A stretch of DNA of 64,000 bases from Paracoccaceae bacterium. Its GTDB lineage: Bacteria > Pseudomonadota > Alphaproteobacteria > Rhodobacterales > Rhodobacteraceae. Below are positions 20,696 to 29,212 of the stretch, piece after piece; within the stretch, counting starts at the first letter, position 1, and every line of letters begins with the position of its first letter. Location of the stretch: positions 149,190-213,189 of the forward strand of contig JAJEHS010000004.1 of assembly GCA_022823605.1 (NCBI GenBank), given 5' to 3'. Both the position numbers and the translations under genes were made by a program. The notes under the pieces were generated by a model. It made no database searches, was not told the origin of the DNA, and saw nothing but the letters and a program-made list of their open reading frames with translations.

Positions 20696-22138
20696 CTAAA
20701 TCCCATCCTCATACCTGCTTTTCAATGATTCCAGCATTTCTGGATTGAAATTATTATCCAATTGCCACTTTGGTAATTCACCTGCCGACTGGTCTTGCAA
20801 AAGTACTCCAGCTTCACTTAGAGAATCCCTGATTTCATCGGCCTTGGTGAAATCCCGTGTTTTTCTACACTCTTCCCTGTACTCAAGTATTTGTACAAGA
20901 CAATCGGTGAATTCCGTGGTATCAAGGTTCGAATTCACCAGAGCATTTATCTCCTGTTCACAAAGGCTTTCCAAACCCAAAAGGCTTAGCGACCCAAAAA
21001 GGGAATCCAATTCCTCCCTTCTTGCCAATTCATGTAGTCTTGACAATCCCTTGGGAATATTGAAATCGTTACAAACCGCTTCCATGAAATCTGGATCCAT
21101 CCCGGGTTCCAGATCGCTTGTAGTTGATAAAATCCTGCGCCATCGAGCAACTATTTCGGTTGCTTCATGGACCTTGTTGTCTGTCCAATCAATTTCTGAA
21201 CGATAGTGGGTTCCCAGCATTACCAACCGGATGACTTCTCCCGAAATACCCTTATCCATCAGATCCTTGATGGTAAAAAAATTCCCCAGGCTTTTTGCCA
21301 TTTTCTGGCCATTTACCCTGATCATGCCATTGTGCATCCAATATCTGGAGAATTCCTCTTTAGGATATACGGCATTGCTTTGCGCCAACTCATTTTCATG
21401 ATGCGGGAAACAAAGGTCGGAACCACCACCATGGAGATCAAAAGTGGGCCCAAGCAATTCCGAACTCATGGCAGAACATTCTATGTGCCATCCTGGTCTT
21501 CCTCTTCCCCAGGGACTGGCCCAACCGGGAAGATCACCACTTGATGGTTTCCAAAGAACAAAATCCAAGTCGTTTTTCTTGTATGGTGCAACTTCAACTC
21601 TTGCACCCGCCTTCATGGTTTCCAGATTTCTTCTGGCTAGATATCCGTATTGAGGGAAGGAAGAGACATCAAAAAGTACATGTCCCTCAACCACATACCC
21701 GTTTCCATTGTATAATATATCTTTGATCATGGAAATCATTTGTGGAATATAATCCGTTGCCCTAGGTTCATGGGTAGGAGCCAGATTCCCGAGAGAGTAC
21801 ATATCCTCATGATACCAGCCAATGGTTTCATCAGTGATTGACTTTATGATGGAAATGAGGTCTCTTTTATCTCCATCTGCCCTTACACCTTTGGCACGAT
21901 TGTTTATTTTGTCATCAATATCCGTGATATTCCTGACGTAGGTTACATTCTCCTTGCCATAAAGGTATTGAAACAACCGATAGACAATATCAAAGGTAAC
22001 TGCAGGTCTTGCATTACCAATATGTGCTCGATCATAAACCGTGGGACCGCATACGTATAGTCGAACGTTTTCAGGGTTTAGTGGTACAAATTTTTCTTTC
22101 CTACGAGTTTTCGTATTCCAGATGTGTAATGCAGTCAT
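20696..22138 (-). CDS. cysS: Cysteinyl-tRNA synthetase
   Basis: Class I aminoacyl-tRNA synthetase of 480 residues. Seen are the zinc-ligand cysteine in LYVCGPTVYDRAHIGNARP with the HIGH-type HIGN, the second region HIECSAMSSELLG and HGGGSDLCFPHHENELAQ, and the KMSKS loop KMAKSLGNFF. The C-terminal anticodon-binding helices are complete. No clear Shine-Dalgarno sequence precedes the ATG; instead a T-run directly abuts it, and the leader has inverted repeats. cimA follows on the same strand. Confidence 0.97.
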   Translation of the reverse strand: MTALHIWNTKTRRKEKFVPLNPENVRLYVCGPTVYDRAHIGNARPAVTFDIVYRLFQYLYGKENVTYVRNITDIDDKINNRAKGVRADGDKRDLISIIKSITDETIGWYHEDMYSLGNLAPTHEPRATDYIPQMISMIKDILYNGNGYVVEGHVLFDVSSFPQYGYLARRNLETMKAGARVEVAPYKKNDLDFVLWKPSSGDLPGWASPWGRGRPGWHIECSAMSSELLGPTFDLHGGGSDLCFPHHENELAQSNAVYPKEEFSRYWMHNGMIRVNGQKMAKSLGNFFTIKDLMDKGISGEVIRLVMLGTHYRSEIDWTDNKVHEATEIVARWRRILSTTSDLEPGMDPDFMEAVCNDFNIPKGLSRLHELARREELDSLFGSLSLLGLESLCEQEINALVNSNLDTTEFTDCLVQILEYREECRKTRDFTKADEIRDSLSEAGVLLQDQSAGELPKWQLDNNFNPEMLESLKSRYEDGI

Positions 22139-22167
22139 AAAAAACCATAAAGAGGTTGGTCCCTACG

Positions 22168-22206
22168 GCCCGAAAGAAAAATTTACTTGAATAGACAACG
22201 GGCCGA
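22168..22206. other. Inverted repeat in the cysS leader
   Basis: CGGCCCG and CGGGCCG form a perfect 7-base inverted repeat around a loop of about 25 bases, some 30-70 bases upstream of the cysS start. On the transcript it is followed by a small AACC / GGTT hairpin and a run of six T just before the ATG. A short reading frame with one Cys codon lies upstream of it (ATG at 22259). It could be a leader structure; no known riboswitch is recognised. Confidence 0.3.
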
Positions 22207-22418
22207 CAGAGATGTCAACCGATAATGCAAATGTATATTGTAAATACTTTCGTTGTCATGGGGCTACAAATTAGCAAACTTTATCAAAAAATCAAGTACA
22301 GTTACAAAATATTACTCTGTTTGAAATCTTTGATCCAAATCACGAGATTACGTGATCTACTAAAATCAATTCCAAATCTGAAGTATTGAATTTCAATCTT
22401 TGAAACTTGATTGTATCT

Positions 22419-22937
22419 CTAATTTTGTGCTTTTTGTTTTTCAGAGTTTCCTTTTCGAAATTCAAACCAATCAGGAACCTCTCGCCTTGTCCAATTCATG
22501 GTAAAAAGAGCAGATTTTGATTTGTAATACTCCCGATAGCTTTCAATTGGACAAGTTGTTTTGTACTCATCTGGGAGGGCTAGAGCAAAGGGAGTCAAGT
22601 CCGCTTTCAAAATATTATCGGGCATAATAGATAGGTTTTCCCGCAATTTTTGATCGGACAAATGCGTTTTGCCATATCTGTACCGATACTCGTCACACAA
22701 ACCCACAAAATGATGATAATGCCATTGATAGTTGCCACTTGTTTCCATTGTCCAAATTGTACATGGATGTTTTTGATGAGTAATTTTGTAGAAATTTTCC
22801 CGGACGGTACTACTCTCAAGCAAACGATGTGCCGCGCAAAGCATTTGGGCAGATTCAAGGACCATTTTCACAACATGCTTATCGCACTGATATTGTGCTG
22901 CTACAAAGGGATCAGAATCCAGACAAAATATATTCAT
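22419..22937 (-). CDS. Conserved small protein of the type common in marine phages
   Basis: A 172-residue soluble protein that opens MNIFCLDSDPFVAAQYQCDK and continues HVVKMVLESAQMLCAAH, with later HPCTIWTMETSGNYQWHYHH and a C-terminal YYKSKSALFTMNWTRREVPDWF. This His-, Cys- and Trp-rich pattern is recalled from many marine bacterial and phage genomes, where it is sometimes labelled a pyrimidine-dimer glycosylase-like protein; I do not regard that function as established. The histidines and cysteines suggest metal binding. It lies alone between cysS and uvrA, with a 280-base gap before cysS, and may be phage-derived. Confidence 0.75.
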   Translation of the reverse strand: MNIFCLDSDPFVAAQYQCDKHVVKMVLESAQMLCAAHRLLESSTVRENFYKITHQKHPCTIWTMETSGNYQWHYHHFVGLCDEYRYRYGKTHLSDQKLRENLSIMPDNILKADLTPFALALPDEYKTTCPIESYREYYKSKSALFTMNWTRREVPDWFEFRKGNSEKQKAQN

Positions 22938-22980
22938 TCCAACCTAAATTGCGGTTCCCTCTATAACTCAAGATTCAGCG

Positions 22981-25866
22981 TTATTTTGCGACAGCTCCGA
23001 CGAATGATTTTTGTACTTTCCTAGTGCCTCTCTTGCGCTTGGACTTACTGGCCTTATTGTTGTTGAAAATCTCGGCAAGAAATTGGCCGGTATAGCTTTC
23101 AGGATTTGTTGCCACTTTTTCAGGGGGACCAGTTGCAATAACATTACCGCCTTTTTCACCACCCTCTGGACCCATGTCAATTATCCAGTCAGCAGTTTTG
23201 ATAACATCAAGATTATGCTCAATTATGACTACGGTGTTTCCCTTGTCCACCAGTTCATGGAGAACAACAAGCAGATTGTTGATATCCTCAAAATGAAGTC
23301 CTGTTGTCGGTTCATCTAGGAGGTATATTGTTTCACCCCTTGTAACCTTCGACAATTCCGTTGCTAGTTTAACCCTTTGGGCTTCGCCACCTGACAAAAG
23401 TGGTGCCTGTTGTCCAAGCTTGATATAGCCGAGCCCTACCCTGTTCAGGGTTTTGATTTTTCTGCTGACCGCGGGAATGTTCTTGAAAAATTCATTGGCT
23501 TCCTCGACGGTCATGTCAAGAACATCGGCAATGGTTTTATCCCGGTATTTGATTTCCAGGGTTTCACGGTTATAGCGCAAGCCCTTGCAACTGTCACAAG
23601 TAACATAAACATCGGGAAGAAAATGCATGGAAATTCTCTTGACACCATCTCCAGTACAGGCTTCACATCGTCCCCCGGGCACATTGAATGAAAATCTTCC
23701 AACCTTATAACCCCTGGCCTGAGACATGGGAAGATTGGCAAACAAACCTCTTATTGGATCAAATGCCTTGGTGTATGTTGCAGGATTGGAGCGGGGAGTT
23801 TTCCCAATCGGTCTCTGATCAATATGGATCATGTCCTTGAATTTTTCGAATCCCCCAATGCTGTCATAAGTTCCTGACAGCTCCTTCCATCCCTTGTAAA
23901 GAGTTTCAAACACCAATGAGGATTTGCCACTACCCGAAACGCCAGTTACACAAATCATTTTACCTATAGGAAATGAAACATCCACATTTTTCAGGTTATG
24001 GCATTTTGCCCCAGATATATGAATATGATGATTACCTGAATTTACCTTTCTTCGGTTATCGGGTATGGGTATGGTCTTTTCACCGCTCAGGTATTTACCG
24101 GTTAGTGATTTCGGCTCATCAACAATCTCCTTTACAGAGCCCTGAGCTACTATTTCACCTCCATGAATACCTGCCCTTGGACCTATATCCACCAAATGGT
24201 CCGCTTCCCTGATTGCTTCCTCGTCATGCTCAACAACAATAACAGTATTACCCTTGTCCCGCAGATTGATCAATGTGGACAACAAGCGTTGGTTATCACG
24301 TTGATGAAGTCCTATGGAAGGTTCGTCCAGGACATATAGAACACCAGTCAAACCAGAGCCGATTTGACTGGCCAACCTAATTCTTTGGCTTTCCCCTCCG
24401 GAAAGGGTTCCGGCCTTACGGGAAAGTGTCAGATATTCAAGTCCTACATCAACAAGAAAATTCAACCTATCCCGGATTTCCTTGAAGATTGAAGCGCCTA
24501 TCGTGCTTTGTTGTTCGGAAAGCTCGGCAGGAATTTCAGATATCCATTGCAGAACCTCAGTAATCGATTTTTCGACCAGTTCACCCAAATGAAGCCCACC
24601 AATCTTGACTGCCAAGGCTTCATTATTTAGCCTGTATCCATTGCAGGTATGACAGGTTTCATTTTTTTGCATAGCTTCCAATTGATGTCTACGCTTGAAA
24701 GATGTTGTTGAATGATAAATTCTTTCGAGAAAGGGAACGATTCCTTCAAAATTCACACTTTCCTTGATCAATCGACCACTTTCCTCAAGTTCGTAATTTA
24801 CCTTGCCTCCATAAAAAAACACATCCCTGAATTTTTGAGGTGTGTCATGCCAAGTGGAATTATGGGGAAGATTGAAACTCTTGAGCAAAATAAGAATCTT
24901 GCTCCAGAACTCTGCTGATTTTGGTACAAACCACTCATCTACAATATCCAGAACTTCCTTATTGGGTTCACGGATGATTTCAGACTCTGCGAATACTCTT
25001 TTCATTCCCAACCCATCGCAATTTGGACATGCACCTGAAGGGGCATTGAAAGAAAACAGCCTTGGTTCGATTTCCCTAATGGTAAACCCGGATACAGGAC
25101 ATGCGAATTTTTCTGAAAACAGTATTGGTTCAAGACTGCTATTACCAACAAATTCAATTTCTGCGGTACCATTGCTTTGATCAAGTGCCGTTCGCAGTGA
25201 TTGCGCTATTCTTTCCTCATTGCCGGGTCCGGCAACTATCCTGTCTATCACCAGAGAAATGTCATGCCGATAGTTTTTTTCCAGATTGGGAATGGTATCA
25301 AGGGTTTGTATTTCACCATCAATCTTGACACGCAGAAAGCCCTTTTTCTTGAATTCCCTGAGTTCGTTCCGGAAAGTACCTTTCCTGTCCCTTATGATTG
25401 GAGCCAGAAGCAAATACCTTGTTCCCACTTCAAATGAGGCAATTCGGTCCACCATGTCCGAGACCTGCTGTGAGGTTATCGGCAAGCCTGTTGCAGGTGA
25501 ATACGGTACCCCTACCCTTGCATAAAGAAGCCGTAGGTAATCATAAACCTCGGTAATCGTTCCAACCGTGGATCTGGGATTCCGGGATGTTGTTTTCTGC
25601 TCGATGGAAATGGCTGGAGAGAGACCTGAAATATTATCCACATCCGGCTTCTCCATGACATTGAGAAATTGACGAGCATAAGCTGATAGGCTTTCGACAT
25701 ATCGTCTTTGACCTTCGGCATAAATCGTATCGAGAGCGAGAGAAGACTTACCTGAACCACTGAGACCAGTAAAGACAATCAACTTGTCCCTTGGTATGGT
25801 TAAATCAACTGATTTCAGATTGTGCTCCCTAGCACCGAGAACGGTGATTTCCTTCAACTCACTCAT
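22981..25866 (-). CDS. uvrA: Excinuclease ABC subunit A
   Basis: DNA-damage sensor of nucleotide excision repair. The 961-residue protein has two ABC ATPase halves: Walker A GLSGSGKSSLALDTIYAEGQ and GVSGSGKSSLVFETL, signatures LSGGESQRIRLAS and LSGGEAQRVKLAT, and both zinc-binding regions (CPVSGF..GACPNCDGLG and GRCEACTGDG..CDSCKGLRYN). The C-terminus carries a short basic tail. No alphaproteobacterial LexA box (GTTC-N7-GTTC) was found in its 5' flank. In related genomes it faces ssb directly; here 2.5 kb of accessory genes intervene. Confidence 0.98.
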   Translation of the reverse strand: MSELKEITVLGAREHNLKSVDLTIPRDKLIVFTGLSGSGKSSLALDTIYAEGQRRYVESLSAYARQFLNVMEKPDVDNISGLSPAISIEQKTTSRNPRSTVGTITEVYDYLRLLYARVGVPYSPATGLPITSQQVSDMVDRIASFEVGTRYLLLAPIIRDRKGTFRNELREFKKKGFLRVKIDGEIQTLDTIPNLEKNYRHDISLVIDRIVAGPGNEERIAQSLRTALDQSNGTAEIEFVGNSSLEPILFSEKFACPVSGFTIREIEPRLFSFNAPSGACPNCDGLGMKRVFAESEIIREPNKEVLDIVDEWFVPKSAEFWSKILILLKSFNLPHNSTWHDTPQKFRDVFFYGGKVNYELEESGRLIKESVNFEGIVPFLERIYHSTTSFKRRHQLEAMQKNETCHTCNGYRLNNEALAVKIGGLHLGELVEKSITEVLQWISEIPAELSEQQSTIGASIFKEIRDRLNFLVDVGLEYLTLSRKAGTLSGGESQRIRLASQIGSGLTGVLYVLDEPSIGLHQRDNQRLLSTLINLRDKGNTVIVVEHDEEAIREADHLVDIGPRAGIHGGEIVAQGSVKEIVDEPKSLTGKYLSGEKTIPIPDNRRKVNSGNHHIHISGAKCHNLKNVDVSFPIGKMICVTGVSGSGKSSLVFETLYKGWKELSGTYDSIGGFEKFKDMIHIDQRPIGKTPRSNPATYTKAFDPIRGLFANLPMSQARGYKVGRFSFNVPGGRCEACTGDGVKRISMHFLPDVYVTCDSCKGLRYNRETLEIKYRDKTIADVLDMTVEEANEFFKNIPAVSRKIKTLNRVGLGYIKLGQQAPLLSGGEAQRVKLATELSKVTRGETIYLLDEPTTGLHFEDINNLLVVLHELVDKGNTVVIIEHNLDVIKTADWIIDMGPEGGEKGGNVIATGPPEKVATNPESYTGQFLAEIFNNNKASKSKRKRGTRKVQKSFVGAVAK

Positions 25867-26179
25867 ATTTGTTAATTTTCTAATTCCAAATTTTCTATTC
25901 AGGTGATTTCAATTCTTGGGGTATTTTTCAGATAATGATACTTTGAAATTATGCAATTCAAGTTTTAAACCAAACAAATGCTTGCAATTATCAAAAATTA
26001 ATTGATTGATGTTAAACATAACTTTGTGATGGTCTAAATTCTCTCGATCCCAATCTACAAATTTGATAAAACCGTGTTTATTACCTCAGGGAACCGATAC
26101 CTGATTGAAATCAATTAGAAGGCCGGTTTGGGTGATAGGATCGAGTAAACTTACATTGCTTGTATTTTGCAAAGTTTGA
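25867..26179. other. AT-rich intergenic region between uvrA and fic
   Basis: A divergent 313-base spacer that must contain the uvrA promoter on one side and the fic promoter on the other. It is AT-rich with no open frame, tRNA or strong hairpin that I can support, and no LexA-type repeat. Confidence 0.6.
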
Positions 26180-26809
26180 ATGAATTCGGATAGTCTTATG
26201 AGCATGATATTGGACAATAAATTAAATATTACAAATCAGGTGGAACTGGCAAAGGCCGAAGAAAGAATTAGCAAGAAAAAGGCCAAACAACTTTTTGACT
26301 CTGGGGATATTAACAAGTCTGAAGTAGGTACCTTCAAAGGACTTGCGTTAATTCATGCCTATTTGTTTGAAGATATTTATGATTTTACCGGCAAAATCCG
26401 TGATGTGAACCTAGCCAAAGGGTTTTTCCGTTTTGCACCACTTTTGTATTTACGAGCAGCATTGGAACATATTGATGCCATGTCGCAAAGAACCTTTGAT
26501 GAGATAATAGAAAAATATGTGGAAATGAATATCGCTCATCCCTTCCGCGAGGGAAATGGTCGTGCAACTCGTATCTGGTTAGATCTGATTTTGAAAAAGG
26601 AATTGAAGCAGGTGGTGGATTGGAACAGGGTTGATAAAGATGATTATCTTTCCGCTATGCAGCGGAGCGTAGTAAAGGATTTAGAAATCAAGGCACTGTT
26701 GAATAAGGCACTAACGGATCAAATTGATGACCGAGCTTTGTTTATGATAGGCATAGATGTCAGCTATTACTACGAGGGTTATAGCGAATTCAAAACTGAG
26801 GAGCTTTAA
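26180..26809 (+). CDS. Fic-domain AMP-transferase, class III (C-terminal inhibitory helix)
   Basis: A 209-residue Fic protein that would transfer AMP from ATP to a hydroxyl side chain of a target. The active site HPFREGNGR is intact (His120-Arg128). The C-terminus carries SYYYEGY (Ser195 to Tyr201), exactly the inhibitory (S/T)xxxE(G/N) motif, with Glu199 expected to block ATP binding. This arrangement matches the Neisseria NmFic type, in which the tyrosine next to the Ser is auto-modified to release inhibition and DNA gyrase B is a reported target. No separate antitoxin gene is needed or seen. It lies in an accessory insert between uvrA and ssb; the target here is unknown. Confidence 0.92.
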   Translation: MNSDSLMSMILDNKLNITNQVELAKAEERISKKKAKQLFDSGDINKSEVGTFKGLALIHAYLFEDIYDFTGKIRDVNLAKGFFRFAPLLYLRAALEHIDAMSQRTFDEIIEKYVEMNIAHPFREGNGRATRIWLDLILKKELKQVVDWNRVDKDDYLSAMQRSVVKDLEIKALLNKALTDQIDDRALFMIGIDVSYYYEGYSEFKTEEL

Positions 26810-26952
26810 CCATGAATGGGATTGGTTAGTAGGTAATGCCTCAATGGATTGGCTGGTTGTAGTACGATTGGCAAGTAGTTGACTTACAAAAACCAAGTCC
26901 AAGCAAAATATTTGTCAAATTTTACTCCCCCATACTTGTGGAAGAACCAATC

Positions 26953-27699
26953 TCACACTTTTTGCGCAATGAAAAAACCATAGCTGTAATAACAACAGTA
27001 TTTCTCATACAATTCTATTTCCATATTCACAGCCTCAATCAATTGCTTGGCAACTTCTGATTGATACTTTGACAGAAACTCATCACATCTGCCTTGCAGA
27101 GGTTGGTAGTAATTATCCCACCATGCTGATTTTGGAAATGGGAAATATCCCTCAAGTACAAACCCCTGCTCTTCCAAAATTTCCATTTTCCTTGAAGGGG
27201 TAGCAATTTCCGGATATTCATTTTGCCAAAATTCATTGATTTCAGCAGGTCTATCCATGGTGAGCCATATAACTTCCGAAACTGCCATGGTTCCGCCAGG
27301 TTTCAGGAAGTGCTTCAGATATTCGATCCCATTGGAAAAACCCATGTTGTAAATCGAACCTTCGGCCCAAACAACATCAAAATTGTCTTCGGAAAAGGGT
27401 AAATCATCCATTGAACAAACTCTGGTAGATACTTTATCCGAAAGACCTTGCGATCGGGCTTTTTCCTCAAGAATTTGCAAAAAAACAGTAGACAGGTCAA
27501 TGGCAAATATTTCGGCATTGAGAGATTTTGCGAGCTGCAATGTTGATGCACCTGTACCAACTCCGACATCAAGGACTTTTAATCTTTGAACACTCTTGGT
27601 TAAACCGGCCATGTTTAGGGCAAGAGAGGTCAATTCAATACTCCCAGGGCCTTGTCGTTCTCCATCCTTGTGCAAATCAATCAATAGTTCTAGATCCAT
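26953..27699 (-). CDS. Class I SAM-dependent methyltransferase
   Basis: A 248-residue Rossmann-fold methyltransferase. Motif I is LDVGVGTGASTLQLA near residues 43-57, followed by EIFAIDLSTVFLQ (acidic SAM-ribose contact) and VVWAEGSIYNMGF; the C-terminal part has Trp/Tyr-rich segments (KSAWWDNYYQPLQ). It resembles small-molecule methyltransferases of the ubiquinone-type group but the substrate is not identifiable. GGGAAA lies a few bases before the ATG. It is convergent with fic and part of the accessory insert between uvrA and ssb. Confidence 0.88.
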   Translation of the reverse strand: MDLELLIDLHKDGERQGPGSIELTSLALNMAGLTKSVQRLKVLDVGVGTGASTLQLAKSLNAEIFAIDLSTVFLQILEEKARSQGLSDKVSTRVCSMDDLPFSEDNFDVVWAEGSIYNMGFSNGIEYLKHFLKPGGTMAVSEVIWLTMDRPAEINEFWQNEYPEIATPSRKMEILEEQGFVLEGYFPFPKSAWWDNYYQPLQGRCDEFLSKYQSEVAKQLIEAVNMEIELYEKYCCYYSYGFFIAQKV

Positions 27700-27775
27700 A
27701 ATTTTCCCTGTTGAAAAAGTTGTTTGGAGAAATTACCCGCAGCATTACAAAAGGGTTGGTTTATGACCAAGGTTA

Positions 27776-28141
27776 CTATCCCTTTTCTTGCGTTTTTCTT
27801 GTGTCCATGAACTTGCAAACAAGCCAATAAGCCCATGCGGGTACGCTTGCTACAAGACTGTACAGAATTATTCCAATTGGACCAAACAAACCTCCAATTA
27901 TAGACAGTAAACTCGTTATCGGAGCCAAAATAACAAACAAAACCTTTGCAGTTCTTTTTCGACCTGAATTATGGATTTTCAATACCGCAAAATACAGAAT
28001 TAAACCAGCTATCAATGTTGGTAGAAGTAGGAAATAGATTTCTGGGTCCAGAGGTAAACTGAAACCTCTGATCAAACTGAAAACAATTATCAATAACGGA
28101 TTCCATAAACTCGCTATGCAAATTGTCTTAAAATTACGCAT
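27776..28141 (-). CDS. Small integral membrane protein of unknown function
   Basis: About 121 residues with three to four hydrophobic segments (for example IYFLLLPTLIAGLILYFAVL and LFGPIGIILYSLVASVPAWA) and a basic C-terminal tail (DTRKTQEKG). I do not recognise a family. ATG at 28141 is preferred because AAAGGG stands six bases upstream; a TTG nine codons earlier is the alternative. It ends 76 bases before the methyltransferase start on the same strand and could be co-expressed with it. Confidence 0.6.
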   Translation of the reverse strand: MRNFKTICIASLWNPLLIIVFSLIRGFSLPLDPEIYFLLLPTLIAGLILYFAVLKIHNSGRKRTAKVLFVILAPITSLLSIIGGLFGPIGIILYSLVASVPAWAYWLVCKFMDTRKTQEKG

Positions 28142-28440
28142 AAGATACCCTTTGATATTGCGAAACAAAGAACAAACTCTTCGATCAAGATTAATTTTAG
28201 CTTACCATAACCAAATTTTTCATACCCTTGTTTATTTTATCTCGACTGGTAGTTTAACCTGGGATTTGCCAATATATTACATAACGGAAATTAGTTTTAA
28301 ATTTTGGTGATTGGTGTTAATCGAAACAAAGTTGGTGTATCTTTGTCAGAGGATTGTTTAAAGATTGATACCATTAGGATTTTTGTGTTTCGCGTGATCA
28401 GTTGATGATCATGGTTTAAATGGATTTGGGTAAGTAAGTT
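28142..28440. other. Intergenic region upstream of ssb
   Basis: About 300 bases between the minus-strand membrane protein and plus-strand ssb. It is AT-rich and should hold the ssb promoter. I see no LexA-type GTTC-N7-GTTC repeat, RNA gene or significant open frame. Confidence 0.5.
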
Positions 28441-28956
28441 ATGTTGAACAATACAGTGAACAGGGTTACCATAATCGGTATCGTAGAACGGGATCCTGAA
28501 ATCAGACAATTTCCTTCCGGTGGGCAGGTATGTTCGTTTTCCGTCAAAACTTCGGATAAATTCAAGGACCCCCATACAGGTGAAGACAGGGAAATCTCCC
28601 AAATCAACAGAGTTGGTGTCTATGTTCCCAATTTCATTACTGCAATACAAAATGAAGTTACCCAAGGTGATCTAGTGTATATTGAAGGTAGAATGGAAAC
28701 CCGCAGGTCGACTGATGAAATGGGTAATGAAAGATTCTGGACTGAAGTCTCAATACGACCCTATCACGGTTCATTTGCCAAATTAAATTCCTCTAGTAGT
28801 GCTGAAAGCAGTTTTCCCGAGTCCAAGCCACAAAACGAGCCAAGCCAGTGGCGAAATTATGGTTCGAACAATCAACAAAACCCGGATTCCGGAGCGGGTG
28901 GAACACGCCGGGGATTTGGTTCGGATAATGATCAGGACGATAATATTCCGTTTTGA
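28441..28956 (+). CDS. ssb: Single-stranded DNA-binding protein
   Basis: Essential replication and repair protein that coats single-stranded DNA. The 171 residues comprise an OB-fold (1-110: VNRVTIIGIVERDPEIRQF, FSVKTSDKF, VYIEGRMETRR), a low-complexity Ser/Asn/Gly linker, and the acidic tip DQDDNIPF that recruits partner proteins. The typical alphaproteobacterial order uvrA / ssb / gyrA is retained apart from an insert before ssb. gyrA follows on the same strand after 256 bases. Confidence 0.97.
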   Translation: MLNNTVNRVTIIGIVERDPEIRQFPSGGQVCSFSVKTSDKFKDPHTGEDREISQINRVGVYVPNFITAIQNEVTQGDLVYIEGRMETRRSTDEMGNERFWTEVSIRPYHGSFAKLNSSSSAESSFPESKPQNEPSQWRNYGSNNQQNPDSGAGGTRRGFGSDNDQDDNIPF

Positions 28957-29212
28957 ATATCAAAAGGAAATTGCAACTATTCCATGGACATTCAGTAGGT
29001 AGAAATACTTTACCTCAAAATTATGGAATCACTACCATTATCTGCAAAATAAACTATTTAATACATAGTTTAACTTCGTAAGAATTTAGTTCCAAAAATT
29101 ACACATTCCGAAGCTAGCGTTTAACACATTGGAACATGGTTGAACGTTCCCCTAGTTTCGGTGATTTGAATAGCTTGATTTCTATAGTGCCAAATAGGTT
29201 GAGGATTTGACT

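Noticed and set aside
29132-29149. SOS-box-like GAAC / GAAC repeat upstream of gyrA
   Set aside because: The spacer is six bases, not the seven required for the alphaproteobacterial LexA site, and gyrA is not a usual SOS gene.
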